From Amblyomma americanum (taxonomy: Eukaryota > Arthropoda > Arachnida > Ixodida > Ixodidae), in contig NC_135505.1 in assembly GCF_052857255.1 (NCBI RefSeq), positions 52,675,507-52,739,506 on the forward strand: DNA of 64,000 bases, written 5' to 3'. A model generated the notes under the pieces. The model did not search any database. It was not told the origin of the DNA and saw only the letters and a list, made by a program, of their open reading frames with translations. This document shows positions 45,471-56,059 of this stretch, one piece after another. The stretch's first letter is position 1. Every line of letters starts with the position of its first letter. The translations under genes were made by a program, and so were the position numbers.

Positions 45471-46410
45471 GTCACTGCACCAACTTTATGGCAGATATCA
45501 ACCACTTCACAAGTGGGATCCAAAACCACAACCCCGATATTTTGCATACGGCCCTCTTTAAACTGAGAAATGACATTAGTTTCTAGTTTTCTGTTTTCGG
45601 GGGTATTTGTGTTGTGTGAGGAACGTCCTGTGATACATCAAGTGCCACACAGAATGTTATCGAATATAAGGGAGCCAGTTGTACAAGATCCTGTTTATGC
45701 TCCTTATGGCATCAAAACTGCCAGAACTGAGGCCATGGTTAAACTGTTGGGTAAACCAGGGTAGTGAAACCAAGAGCTTAATATGACTTACCTAGAAAGC
45801 CAGACAACTGAGATTGAAACCAAGGGGAAGCATAGAGGAAACTTTTTTCATTTCTAATGTTGGTTAATGGGAAATAAAAGTGGAATCACTGATGTAAAAT
45901 CTTTGTAAGGCAGTGTAAGACCTGTAAGAGCCGCACAAAAGGCTGGAAAGCACAAGAGGGAGGATAACTTGTTTATATTGCAAATGCATAATGCCAATGC
46001 ATTAACTATGAAAAATGCGATCGAATAGCTTATTATACAGAATTTCGGTCAAACACATTGCGCAGGTTTTTGGCAAAAATAAGGCTGGTTTCTACAGAAG
46101 CTCGTAATAAAACCCCGACGATTGGTTAGCTGATAGAGTTGAAATTCTAGAATAGTGTGCATAGTGTTTTTTTGTTTTTCTGATGTTACCATGATATGTT
46201 GGAAACCCTTATTGTGAGAGCATGAACTTAAAACATGGGTGGAAAGAAATTGAACTGAGCAATGACAGCGGTTTGCAGTCTTCAGCTTTTGGGGGTGTTT
46301 GTGTTGTTTGTAGGAATGTCCTGTGATACATCAATTACTTTGTGGCTGAAATCAACTACGTCACCAGTGGGATCCAAAACAAAACTATGTTCCGCCATTA
46401 TTTAGATTTT
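45471..46410. repeat. Unclassified tandem duplication, first unit cut by the LINE
   Basis: Two blocks recur: GTGGGATCCAAAAC preceded by ATCAAC(C/T)AC at about 45500 and 46350, and GGGGGT(A/G)TTTGTGTTGT...CCTGTGATACATCAA at about 45600 and 46290. The first copy lacks the part that would lie where the LINE ends. A diverged fragment resembling the tail of the second SINE type lies near 45815-45880. No gene was recognised here or in 46411-46722. Confidence 0.5.
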
Positions 46411-46722
46411 TGAATTGAGGAAAAAATCAAGTTATGGTTTAAAAAGTAAAATTAAGGTAAATATTGTTGCGTCATCCTTGCTTTGAAGTTTCATATGAAA
46501 ATGTGCGTAATCCTGAGATATGAACAGCTCACGATAACCAGGGTGTATTCATTTGGCCTATAATCTGCACAACCTTCTGTGCCTATGCAGTGGAAGGTAC
46601 GAGCGCAACGTGCCGGCTTCCACAAGCGCGCTCACGAACCAGAAACACAGGCGTGTAAGCTGGCCAGCACGTGGTCGTAGTTTACACTTCACAGCCACAG
46701 CAAGCTGTCTCCACTTGTTTAG

Positions 46723-46997
46723 GCAAACTTTCATGTTTTCTCATTCGTGGCAATATGCAGGGCTGTGCAAGAAGTTGCTTGCAGCCTCCAAAACAAAAGA
46801 ATGCGCAGCCATCCAAGAGTGGATTAAATCAATTGTGAACCACATGTACTTTGCTCTAAATGTTGGCTCCACTGGTTACCTAACTGTGGCCATTTGGAAG
46901 ACCTTGAACCATGCTCAAGATAAGCATACAGGCCACTCTGAGGAGTATGCCGACAGCCAGCATGGGGACCTGTTGCCTAGGAAGTGGATTTATCCAG
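46723..46997 (+). pseudogene. THAP-gene exon 6, transposase-like core
   Basis: After an acceptor-like CCACTTGTTTAG the frame reads FMFSHSWQYAGLCKKLLAAS, KTKECAAIQEWIKSIVNHMY, LTVAIWKTLNHAQDKHTGHS and HGDLLPRKWIYPG. The block WxxAxxLxKKLxAASKxKxCxxIxxWIxSIxNHxYxxxxxxxG...W...LNHxxxxHxGH is diagnostic of the same THAP/transposase-like family. The start is degraded relative to the expected FDVWHxAKG. The exon ends in phase 1 at a donor (CCAG then GTACTT at 46998). Confidence 0.65.
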
Positions 46998-47751
46998 GTA
47001 CTTGCACTGCACCGAAACAAAGTCTTGTATCTGAATTAACACCTGCTTTTGCAGGAAACTGTAAATGGGCTGCTATGGTACCCTTTCAATGCTTTCAAAC
47101 ACGGTGTCTACGTTTGTGCGCGCGCACTTCCAAATTTTTTTCTCGAAGCCTGTGGTGCTTTTCTTACTAGGTCAGTGAGGCTCTCTATATTTCTTGCTCG
47201 GCAGAACTTCAGAGTATTTTCGTTTCATGGAAAAAAATGTTTTCTGATTAAGAGAGAGCTAGATGTTGCAAAGTTCTTCGGCACGCCTAGGAATTGCTGT
47301 CTGGTGCTCTCACTTGTTTCTACTCTGCGGCGGAATGTTTTATGAAGGGACTCCTTAGCTGAGTTTTGAGTGCAGAAATAGCTTTGCATGATAAAGACAA
47401 ATTTTATTTAAGCATTTTTATGCTGTATATAAGAATGAGGCTTCATATCTGCAAGTGTGAAAGTGTGTGGCATGCTTGAATTCCTAACATTTCTTAGAAA
47501 TAGGGGGCTAATATGCACACACGTTTCCAAATTTTCGTTGATAGTAGAACATATTGCGAGTCTGAGAGCGATAAAGTAATCCGTCAATATATAATATCTC
47601 TAGAATTTGTAATTTTACATGAAGGCAATAGCGATTAGGTTAATACAATACGCAACTGGCGCTGAAGTTGATACTTGTAAATGCCCTCTTTAAACAATTT
47701 CAAGTAATGGATCCTTATACACTGGTATCTGTTATTGCATGTTGTGACCGG

Positions 47752-47921
47752 GCACTGGCATCTATAACAAGCTCTATGTTGCTGTGAACAAAAAGCGGAT
47801 CCTGGATGACCTGAGCAAGATATCGCCAAACTACAAGACCAACTCGAGAGTCATTTCACTCCGTGATCAACAGGTTTGCCCCGAAAAGCCACAGCTTTTC
47901 ATACCATAGGTTGCTTGCTCG
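47752..47921 (+). pseudogene. THAP-gene exon 7 with frameshift
   Basis: The frame reads GTGIYNKLYVAVNKKRILDD, LSKISPNYKTNS, then after a net indel near 47848 continues in another frame as ESFHSVINRFAPKSHSFSYH and RLLAR. The SP..KT..LESFHSVxNxFAPK block is a family hallmark. The end is a strong donor (CTCG then GTACGT at 47922) in phase 2. The acceptor expected at about 47751 lacks AG (reads CCGG), which suggests a mutated splice site. In phase it would join exon 6 as P-G-T-G. Confidence 0.62.
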
Positions 47922-48784
47922 GTACGTGATAGCCCTAACCACTTCTCAAATGGTTGTTGTCAGTAGATCGTTTACTTTCATAACAAAACAATTACTCAGT
48001 TACAGTAAATATGTGTGGCAGAACATATGCAATAAATGTTCATAAGTTGGGGAGCCGTTGCGTTGCTACTCTGTGGTGTGCGAGTTGAATCATTGGCCTC
48101 CGCTCTTTTTAAATAAACTTTGCAGGAGTAGCTCAAGTGGAATGGCAGAAATAGACCTACCTTGCAGCAATACTGACTGTGCGAGTGAGTTTATTTGAAT
48201 GCAAGTAAAAAGAAAATACGTTACTAATACACACATGGCACATGTTATTGCTGTCTGCAGGTATACATATTAAACTTAGTAGTCTATGCTTGCCACATAA
48301 TTCCTTTTATCATGTTCGATATAAAGGAGGGATATCGGTAAGCAATGTTTGATATATAGCAAATATACACGAAATTAATGCACTGTTTATTTTTAAATTC
48401 AGGTCATAACCCCTCTTTGTATTAGTCACTTTAAAATCAGATATTGTAAACTTACACTTGTTATTAGAACTACCTAGTACTGTATCTTTCTTTACATGCT
48501 TGGAAGGCGAACCCTTGCGCTGTGTTTGTGTGCTATTCCTATTAATTTTATCCTTTTATTTTCCTATTTTGTGCCTGAACGTTGACTCGCGCATTACAAT
48601 CATGCGCTTTTTTTCATCGTGCCCTCAAAGTCGATCGTCTTACTACACTCCTGGTCGCGATACATCTTAGTAAATTAGGTACCTTAAGACTCACAGCCCA
48701 TGGTAACACTTACATTAGTGATAACATCACTTTGGTTCTACGTTAGAAATAAGAACGTCTGTGAATATACAATTGTCTGTGCAG

Positions 48785-48935
48785 GTCAGCGCTGGCAGCA
48801 CTGAATTATAATGAAAATGCCAACTGAGCCCAAGGCAGAACTACCACTGGTGCATTGCGGTGGCAAAAAAACATCCCAAGGCAAGAAGAAAGGGCAAACC
48901 AGTAGTCTGTCCTGTCAAAGAGCCAGCAACGTATG
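48785..48935 (+). pseudogene. THAP-gene exon 8 with stop and frameshift
   Basis: The acceptor AATTGTCTGTGCAG ends at 48784. The phase-2 frame gives SALAALNYNENAN, an in-frame TGA (CGA to TGA would be a single transition), AQGRTTTGALRW, then a shift at a run of seven A, after which KHPKARRKGKPVVCPVKEPA and TYG follow. The block ALxxNENxNRxQATT...P..RKGxPVVxPVKxPATYG matches the family. The donor TATG then GTGCAT at 48936 is in phase 1. Confidence 0.7.
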
Positions 48936-49565
48936 GTGCATATACTAGTAGAAGTAGAAAAGAATATTATTGGTATGACTTATACCATTTGTTAGGCATA
49001 TGTTTACTATGTGTACTTCTTTGGTAAGGAAATGAATGGCGAAATTTGTACTCGTGTTAAGGAAACAAACAGTCCCAAAACAGTTAGGTACTGAGTAACA
49101 CCCACTCTTCAGAACCCTTTGGGGACATCCATCTTGATTGCTGTGTCAAGCTTCGTAAGCATGTTTGAGAGGAAGATGGAGCATATGATTTTGAGTGACC
49201 AATTTTGCTTAAACATGTACCTTTCGAAACATTTGCAGAGGTTGCCTAAAGAGTGTAGCGCCTGCAGTTGTGCAATTCAGTGTTGCAAACCCAACAATTT
49301 TTTTTTGATGGAACTAGCAATGCTGAACACACGGAAGCAAGCTATGAATTGCTTCCCAAATTGTATTTGAATGAAATGCAAAGTAAGTTGATGGAAATTT
49401 TTTCCCCAGTATTTACTTTGAGAAGTACAACACATTTTGTTAGCAGAAAATGTGTGCATGAAGATTAAAGCCTGCAGAAAAAGACCAATTCGCAGTTTGT
49501 TGCATTATTGGCTATGGCTGCAGATTTTCCCCATGTTCTTTTCTATTTCCATCCCTTTCATGCAG

Positions 49566-49735
49566 GATACGTCACTCAGCTCCTCAGCATCATCGATGAG
49601 CTCATAGAGAGTGGCAGCTTTGCCTGTGCACAGGCCAGCATGCTACCATCTGCACCACCACCTCTTTCCAGTCTCTTTGAGCCAGTGAGCAAAAAACTTG
49701 TGCGAGCCCACATGTCAAGATGTGCATCGCGCTAA
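49566..49735 (+). pseudogene. THAP-gene last exon (exon 9)
   Basis: The acceptor CATCCCTTTCATGCAG ends at 49565. The phase-1 frame reads GYVTQLLSIIDELIESGSF, then MLPSAPPPLSSLFEPVSKKL and VRAHMSRCASR, stop TAA at 49733. Joining exon 8 gives the expected PATYGYV continuity, and the proline-rich PPPL..F.....K.....H..R ending is typical of the family's C-terminus. This exon itself is undamaged. No convincing AATAAA was found in the next 350 bases. Confidence 0.65.
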
Positions 49736-50099
49736 GATGGCTGTGGTGGTGTTGACGGTACAGATCACCCCGGTGAGCAACAGTGGGCACTGAAGATGCG
49801 CACTGCTTGAGCAAGCGCTGTGTTTGCAAGCAACACTTTATGCACAGGCGGCTTGGTGATTACATATTTTTTTCTTCCAATGCTAGCATCTATGTATTCT
49901 GGATGTTGGATGTGATGGCGCTTCATGTAGGCTCCGATGTGCTGTGCAGTGTACTGTGCATTAATGTTCGCTGCTTGGGGCTTTTTAACATATGTTAACA
50001 GTGCACAGCAGAAGAGTAATGTGTAGTATTTGGGTCTCAGCTCCCCAAGGCTGTAAGTGGCCTATTGCAGATGGTGCACTAGAAACGTTCAGAATAATT

Positions 50100-50530
50100 T
50101 CAATCATCAGGACAAGCGGAAGAAACATGAGACGACACGAGCGCTTTTCTAACAACTGAACTTTTATTTTATAAAGGTTAGATATATAGGCACCAAAACA
50201 GTAACCAAAAAAACACAAAAAACCCAGAACATAAAATCGCGATAGTCCGTAAACCGTACGTGCACGCAGTGCGAGGCTAATCACCTCATTTTAACAAAGC
50301 ACAACAGCAATCTTAACACATGACATGCACTCAGCTATCACCTTGTCGCCACACATTCCCCAAGAGCGTGAATCTCTTTTTCCACCACATTGATAAAAGG
50401 CGAAACGACACAAGATTCAGAATCCTGCCTTATCATAAATGCTTCAACTAACTCCCTGCAGGTGTGGTCTGGGTGAATAAACAAGATATTTGTCCTGTCC
50501 AAATGGGGGAAACAGTCTTTACATTTTAGG
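50100..50530 (-). pseudogene. PLE 3' end: endonuclease C-terminus and terminal repeat
   Basis: Minus-strand frame: KDCFPHLDRTNILFIHPDHT, RELVEAFMIRQDSESCVVSP and INVVEKEIHALGE, the C-terminal part of the Penelope GIY-YIG endonuclease domain. An AATAAAA and a terminal segment with TTAGAAAAGCGCTCGTGTCG follow at the left end. The RT and the catalytic endonuclease half are absent. Between 49736 and 50100 nothing was recognised. Confidence 0.65.
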
Positions 50531-50584
50531 CAGTGTTTTTAATGTGCCCTGCTAATCAAACCTCGGCAACTGAGAGGTGGCTCA

Positions 50585-50795
50585 ATCAAACTCACGGTCA
50601 CTCGCACTTATATCCACTCACTCACATTCACACTCATGACCACCTGCACTCAAAACCTCTCCCTCACACTCGCACTCACGATCACTCACACACACAACCA
50701 CTCACTCACATTTGCACTTTTGTCCAATCACACTCAACCACTCACTCACTCACGCTCACGTCCGCTCATACTCGCGAGTCACTGCCATTCACTCT
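50585..50795. repeat. Degenerate CACTCA-type simple repeat, first array
   Basis: Irregular runs of CACTCAC, CACTCG and CACTCAT with interspersed TGACCACC. A second array of the same kind occurs at 53195-53455. Confidence 0.8.
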
Positions 50796-50985
50796 CTCTT
50801 TTTTTGTTTGCTAAGAAGGGAGGGGATGAGAGATTTACTGCCGCAGCTGACTGCGCTCGTAGCTTCCCTGGCACACCCTTGATCGCATCGATGTGGTTGC
50901 CGCACAGTGCCGCTCTCTGCCAGACTATTTTGCCAATTTTAGCACTTTGTATGCTCTAAGGAAGTGGCAACGTATCACGCATCTT

Positions 50986-51204
50986 GCCGCCACAGTGGCT
51001 GAGTGGTTATGGCGCTCGGCTGCCGGCCCGAAAAACGCGGGTTCGATCCCGGCCGGGGTGTTCGAATTTCGATGGAGGCGAAATTCTAGAGGCCTGTGTG
51101 CACATAAAGGAACCCCAGGTGGTCGAAATTTCTGGAGCCCTTCACTACGGCGTCCCTCATAGCCTGAGTCGCTTTGGAACATTAAACCCCCATAAACTAA
51201 ACTA
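50986..51204 (+). mobile_element. SINE with 14-bp target-site duplication
   Basis: Head GCCGCCACAGTGGCTGAGTG and GGGTTCGATCCCGGCC (B box), body GGAGGCGAAATTCTAGAGGC, CCCCAGGTGGTCGAAATTTC, CACTACGGCGTCCCTCATAG and tail ATTAAACCCCCATAAACTAA. GTATCACGCATCTT occurs exactly before (50972-50985) and after (51205-51218). This subfamily has a TTAAACCCC...AACTAA tail, unlike the ATT-tailed copies. Probably a young insertion. Confidence 0.93.
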
Positions 51205-51218
51205 GTATCACGCATCTT

Positions 51219-52377
51219 CCGTTTCCAGAACGAATGTTACGCACGTATGCTCCCGTGCTTGCTGCTGAAATGATGAGTGCCTGTTTAGCTTCAGGAAAGA
51301 TTCTTACACGTTTTTCTAACGTCGGTGTCTAAGTAGCACTAATAGTTTTGCTTGACAGTGTTCTTGGACGGTGTCCGAGTACTAATATTGGGTTTGCGTT
51401 GACAATGACGTGCCCGTTAGTTGGCATGAACACGTTGGAGAGAAGTGGCGACTATGGATACTTTTCGTGGCGTGGGAAATGAATGTTGTTTAAAAGATTC
51501 AGTGAGATCGTCACCAAAGAGAAATCGCTGGAATGGGTGGCAAGTGCAGACTTGAAGTGCATAAAAAGGTTCCAAAAGGTAATAACTATTATCAATGCCT
51601 TTACAACTGCCTGCTGGGCTTACTTTGGTGCGTAGTTAAGAGCAGAACAGTGCTGACTTTGTCTAGCCAGAGCAGGAATGCGTGGGAGATCTCTGGACAT
51701 GCCTGCCGTGAACTACGTTGTCTGCGCTGCACATAATACGTGTCTGAAGAAGGATTTAGAAACCATCGCGGCTTCATGGCCTGAGGCCAGTGCGTGGGGA
51801 GCCCACATGTGCATCTAAGTGGGATTAGGGGTGCTAACCCTAATTCTTATTATTGTCCCGTAGTCCGCCACGTCGTTGGTAGATGAAACGTCTTACGTGG
51901 AAGAGTGCGTATACAGCTAAAGTGTGAGCCATTTTGCAGTGCACGTCCTTTTGAAATGGTGGGACATTACTTGGAAAAAGCCTTATATAAAGGTTCTTGG
52001 AGGAAATCGTAGTATCACGTTCGAATGATTCCTCATGTTGTCCAGATATCAGTGCAGGTAGAATTGTTGAAATCACAGTGTGCAATCAGAAGTTATTCCA
52101 CTAACAGCATTGAAAACACAAAGCTAAAAAATTGAATTTTACAAGCTTTTCAATCGCCCACCACCGAAGATTAGGCCCTACAAATCAGAACCACGCCTGG
52201 CACCTACGCAGCGGAAGCTTCCATACAGTTGTTGATTACCAAGGTAGCTCTCAGCAGTCTAAATCGCCGCCGGCGTGCTAGTTCCGCCTACATGACGCTG
52301 ACGGGAGTATTTTCATAAAAAAGGTTGTTGAACTCTGAGGAGACCGTTGAGAATTTAAACCTCATACCCTTCCTGTT
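51219..52377. other. No recognisable gene
   Basis: No exon, RNA gene or classified repeat recognised. Confidence 0.5.
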
Positions 52378-52667
52378 ATAATAATAATAATAATTGGTTT
52401 TTTGGGGAAAGGAAATGGCGCAGTATCTGTCTCATATATCTTTGGACACCTGAACCGCGCCTTGAGGGAAGGGATAAGAGAGAGAGTGAAAGAAGAAAGG
52501 ATTAAGTAAGGGCCGTAGTGGAGGGCTCCGGAATAATTTCGACCACCTGGGGATCTTTACCGTGCACTGACATCGCACAGCACACGGGCGCCTAAGCGTT
52601 TTTCCTCCATAAAAACGCAGCCGCTGCGGTCAGGTTCGAACCCGGGAACTCCGGATCAGTAGTCGAG
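52378..52667 (-). mobile_element. 5'-truncated SINE with 10-bp target-site duplication
   Basis: In plus orientation it begins ATAATAATAATAATTGG (reverse-complemented ATT tail), passes GGGGAAAGGAAATGGCGCAG and GGCTCCGGAATAATTTCGAC, and ends at GTTCGAACCCGGGAACTCC plus GTAGTCGAGC, lacking the first part of the tRNA head. CCTTCCTGTT flanks both sides (52368-52377 and 52668-52677). 5' truncation plus a target duplication is the expected product of incomplete LINE-driven reverse transcription. Confidence 0.92.
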
Positions 52668-52677
52668 CCTTCCTGTT

Positions 52678-53194
52678 CTCCGAGCACAGCCTAGTGTCAA
52701 AACATGCCGGCACCTTTAGAACTGTTTATGAAACGAACATTGGAGAGCTCTACAATGCACACACCCGGATACAGAAAAAATCTAAGCGTCCATTTCAGTA
52801 CTCGAGATCCCACTTTACGCTACTATAGCAGCAAGGATGGGAACTCTGCGTATTCGAGCTCGAGTTATGTAGTAGGCACGACGAGCTATCTACCTTTCTA
52901 GCAGCAGCAATTAAAAAGTTCGATTAAAGATCAAACAATATGTAACGGCTCACTGCTCCCGCGAAGAGCCTTTGCGCAGGCCAACGGTGAACTTGTAAGG
53001 CGGACAGCAACTAAAGGCTCCCTTTCATGCGCCAGCGGAATCCTTTGCTTCAGTCGTTCAAAGACACCAAAGGCCTGATGTTTTATGCTGCCTCGAGCAC
53101 CCCCGGCTATGAATGATTGCTTCCCTCAGCTGTCAGCAACATTAAAGCAGCTAAGCGGATACTGTTGTCGTCGCGTCCACTCGCAACTAACATC
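52678..53194. other. No recognisable gene
   Basis: Nothing recognised; a 65-codon plus frame at 52704 has no family motif. Confidence 0.45.
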
Positions 53195-53455
53195 CAGCCG
53201 CCAATCACTTTCACTCATAACCCCTCACACCAACTGATCACTCACGTCCACTCACCACTCACGTCCACTCGCTCACACTCACGATCATGACCACCTGCAT
53301 TCTCATCCAGTCAATCTTACACCCACGTCCACTCAAGCTCACGTGCACTCACACTCACAACCACTAAGTCACTGGCACTCACACTCATGTCCACTCACAC
53401 TCACAACCACTCACTCACACTTACAGAGTTGAGTGTGAGTGCACTCATGGGTGAG
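53195..53455. repeat. Degenerate CACTCA-type simple repeat, second array
   Basis: The same CACTCAC-rich composition as 50585-50795, ending in a short inverted run (GAGTGTGAGTG) near 53430. Confidence 0.8.
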
Positions 53456-53849
53456 TGTGCCGACCTATGATCGTCATTGGAGCATTTTAGCTCAGCTCAA
53501 GAAAGTGGTGACCACTTGGGATGGCCCACAAAGCCGCACTGCTGGCGGCCAGATAGTTTCACTGTGAGGACGGTGCACCACACGAGTGACTGTCATCGCA
53601 CATACTTAGCCTGCGACCTTCATGTTCCTGAAGCTATGTTCTCGAGACCTGATCTTAGAGATGTACTTCTTGTCCAAGCATCTAGCAATCATCGAACTTC
53701 AGTTCAAGTCCAGGTTTTTGACGGAGAAAGCCCTGTCTTCAAGCACCACCGTCACATCATGTCGCCTTGAACGTGCTCTATTACTGCCAGGATTACTGCG
53801 AACATCAAGTGCATCATCAAAGGCCACACGCAATTGGTTTTAGGCTGAG

Positions 53850-55975
53850 GACAGGTCATTGCGCGAGGCTTCGTACATTTCCGAAATGAATGAGCTGAAG
53901 TGCTGCTGACAAGCGTCAGTGACGAATACACCTCCACAGAGGCACGACGACTGCCTTCCTAGAATAAGTATCCGACGCTCGAGACGCCTTCGCCCTCTCT
54001 GACCGATCCGCAGAAGACTCTCGAACCAAGAAAACTCTCCCACCTTTGACATCAACCCAGCCCTGCCCAGGAACGAACACTTTGGTTCTGCGTCGATTGC
54101 CGCCATTTGAACAACCTAACAAAGAAGGATGTCTACCCCCTCCTCTTCTTCAACGACACACTCAACCGGGTCGAGAACGCCAAGTAGTTCTCATGGATGG
54201 ACAATAAATATGGCTACTAGCAAATCGAGGTCAATGAAAGAAATAGAGAGAAGATCGCATTTATCACACCGTATTGCCACTCCGAGTTCAAAGAGATGTT
54301 ATTAAGACTCTCTTCTGCACCAGCGACATTCCAACGAGTAATGTACAAAGAAGTGGCGATTGTGAAGTGGCTAACTTGTCTCGGTTACTTAGATGACGTC
54401 ATTTTTTTTCGCTTCAAATTTCAATAACCAACTGGAGATGCTTTGGACAGTGCGAGAAGCAATCAAGTTATCCGGACTATCCTTGAAAGCAGCGAAGTGC
54501 ACACATTGCCTATGAGTAACTGCTGTTTCTGGACCACATAATAAGCAAGGATGAACAAAGCCCAGACCTTCAGAAAACAACTGCGGTGGCACAGAGTCCG
54601 GCGCGGGCCAAAAAGATATCTGTGCGCAGATTCCTCACACTGTGTACGGATTACTGATGAATTTTCAAGAACTTTGCATGCTCGCCGGCCCTCTGACCCA
54701 ACTAACAAAGGCAGACGTGCCATTTAAATTGAATGCGCCACAAGCGGAAGTCTTCGCGGAACTGCAGCATCGTTTGATGTTGGCTCCGGTGCTCGATTCG
54801 ATGAGAACGCCAAGACTGAAATTCATACCAGCGCAATCAGTGTGGGCATAGGTGCCATCCTCATTCAGAAAACCGATGGACTACAAAAACTACTCACGTA
54901 CACCAGCCGTTCCCTGTACAAGGAGGAGGCTAACTATTCGACGACGGCGAAGGAGTGCCTTTCTATAATCTGGGCTATGTCGAAATTGAGCACCTACCTG
55001 TACAGGCAACCATTCAAAATAGTCAGTGATCATGACATACTGTGCTGGCTTTACTGCTTGAAGGACGCTTCCAACCGTGTTGCTTGATGGAGCTTGCGCC
55101 TCCAGGAGTTCGTCATCAGCATCGACTACAGATCTGGACCCAAGCACACCGCTGTGAACTGCCTACCTTGAGCTCCTGCCGACAAGGTGCTGAAAGGACA
55201 ATGAGGGACCTTTGTGGGACGGATAAGCCCCGATGATTTTGTGGAGCGACAACACTCGGACACTGAACTACAGCATCTGGCCCAGTATTTGAAAGGCAAG
55301 CCTTCTTCACCCTCAGCATCGTTCAATCTTACTTTTTCCTCCTCGAGTCTGTAAAATGGCATCCTCCTGAAGAACGTCGCCCCCAACGAAGCCACGTACA
55401 TTCTTGTCATTCTGAACAACTAACAAGAAAAAATTCTGCAGGCTTCGCACGATAAACAAATAAGTGGGCACCTCGGCTTCACCCGAACCCTACAATGCAT
55501 TCAAGATAATCACCAGTGGCCACGACTGTCTGCTGACATCGCACGCTACGTGCAAACATGCTGGAGTATCAACGACGAAAGATTCCACTGATCAGGCAAG
55601 CTGGACTACTGAAACCTATACCACTACTGAAGAAGCCTTTTTAGGAGATTAAATAGATCTCCTTAACACTTTGCCAGCGTAAAAATTCGGCAACAAGTGG
55701 ATCATTAGGGCGACCGACTACATGACCTCACGCCGTGGCGAAGCAAGAGCCTTGCCGAGTGGTACTTCGGCGGAAGTTGCAAAATTTTTGTTGAAGAGAC
55801 TCTTTGCGCCACGGTGTCCCAGAAGTTTTTATCATAGATAGGGGAACAGCATTTACGTCGAAGCTTAACCATCCTCCCTTACATCGTCTTTGCGTACAAT
55901 GTTGCTGAGCGGGAGACCATCCAGAGGACACCATTTAGGCTCGTCCACTCCTGAGGAACGACAGAAGGGTAGAAA
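53850..55975 (+). pseudogene. Ty3/Gypsy pol, heavily decayed relative of the 41.2-kb element
   Basis: Blocks in order across shifting frames: FCVDCRHLNNLTKKDVYPL, VNERNREKIAFITPYCHSEF, APATFQRVM, GYLDDVIFF (YLDD kept), LLFLDHIISKDEQSPDLQKT, LTQLTKADVPFKLNAPQAEV, GAILIQKTDGLQKLLTYTSR, EANYSTTAKECLSIIWAMSK, FKIVSDHDILCWL, then integrase GHLGFTRTL and IIDRGTAFTS. The shared LTQLTKADVPFK and EANYSTT.KECL.IIWA blocks tie it to the element at 41207. Many stops and indels; the integrase middle and the LTRs are gone. The 400 bases before it are probably the same element but too worn to place. Confidence 0.8.
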
Positions 55976-56059
55976 CTTGGGCAAGTGGGTATGGTGTCAT
56001 GGTGAATCTACTAGCGCGAAAGAGAGGGTTGAGAAATTAGACTAAACAAGCAATGATGG

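Noticed and set aside
47049..47345. Plus frame of 98 codons after TTTTGCAG as an additional THAP-gene exon
   Set aside because: Neither frame shows the family blocks expected between exons 6 and 7, and phase-consistent joining hits a stop; probably intron.
46998..47751. Read-through of exon 6 beyond WIYPG (continuing GTCTAPKQSL)
   Set aside because: A GT donor lies exactly at the point where exon 7 resumes the homology in phase, so intron retention is less likely, though not excluded.
50533..50959. His/Thr-rich frames of 93 and 107 codons
   Set aside because: Produced by the CACTCA simple repeat.
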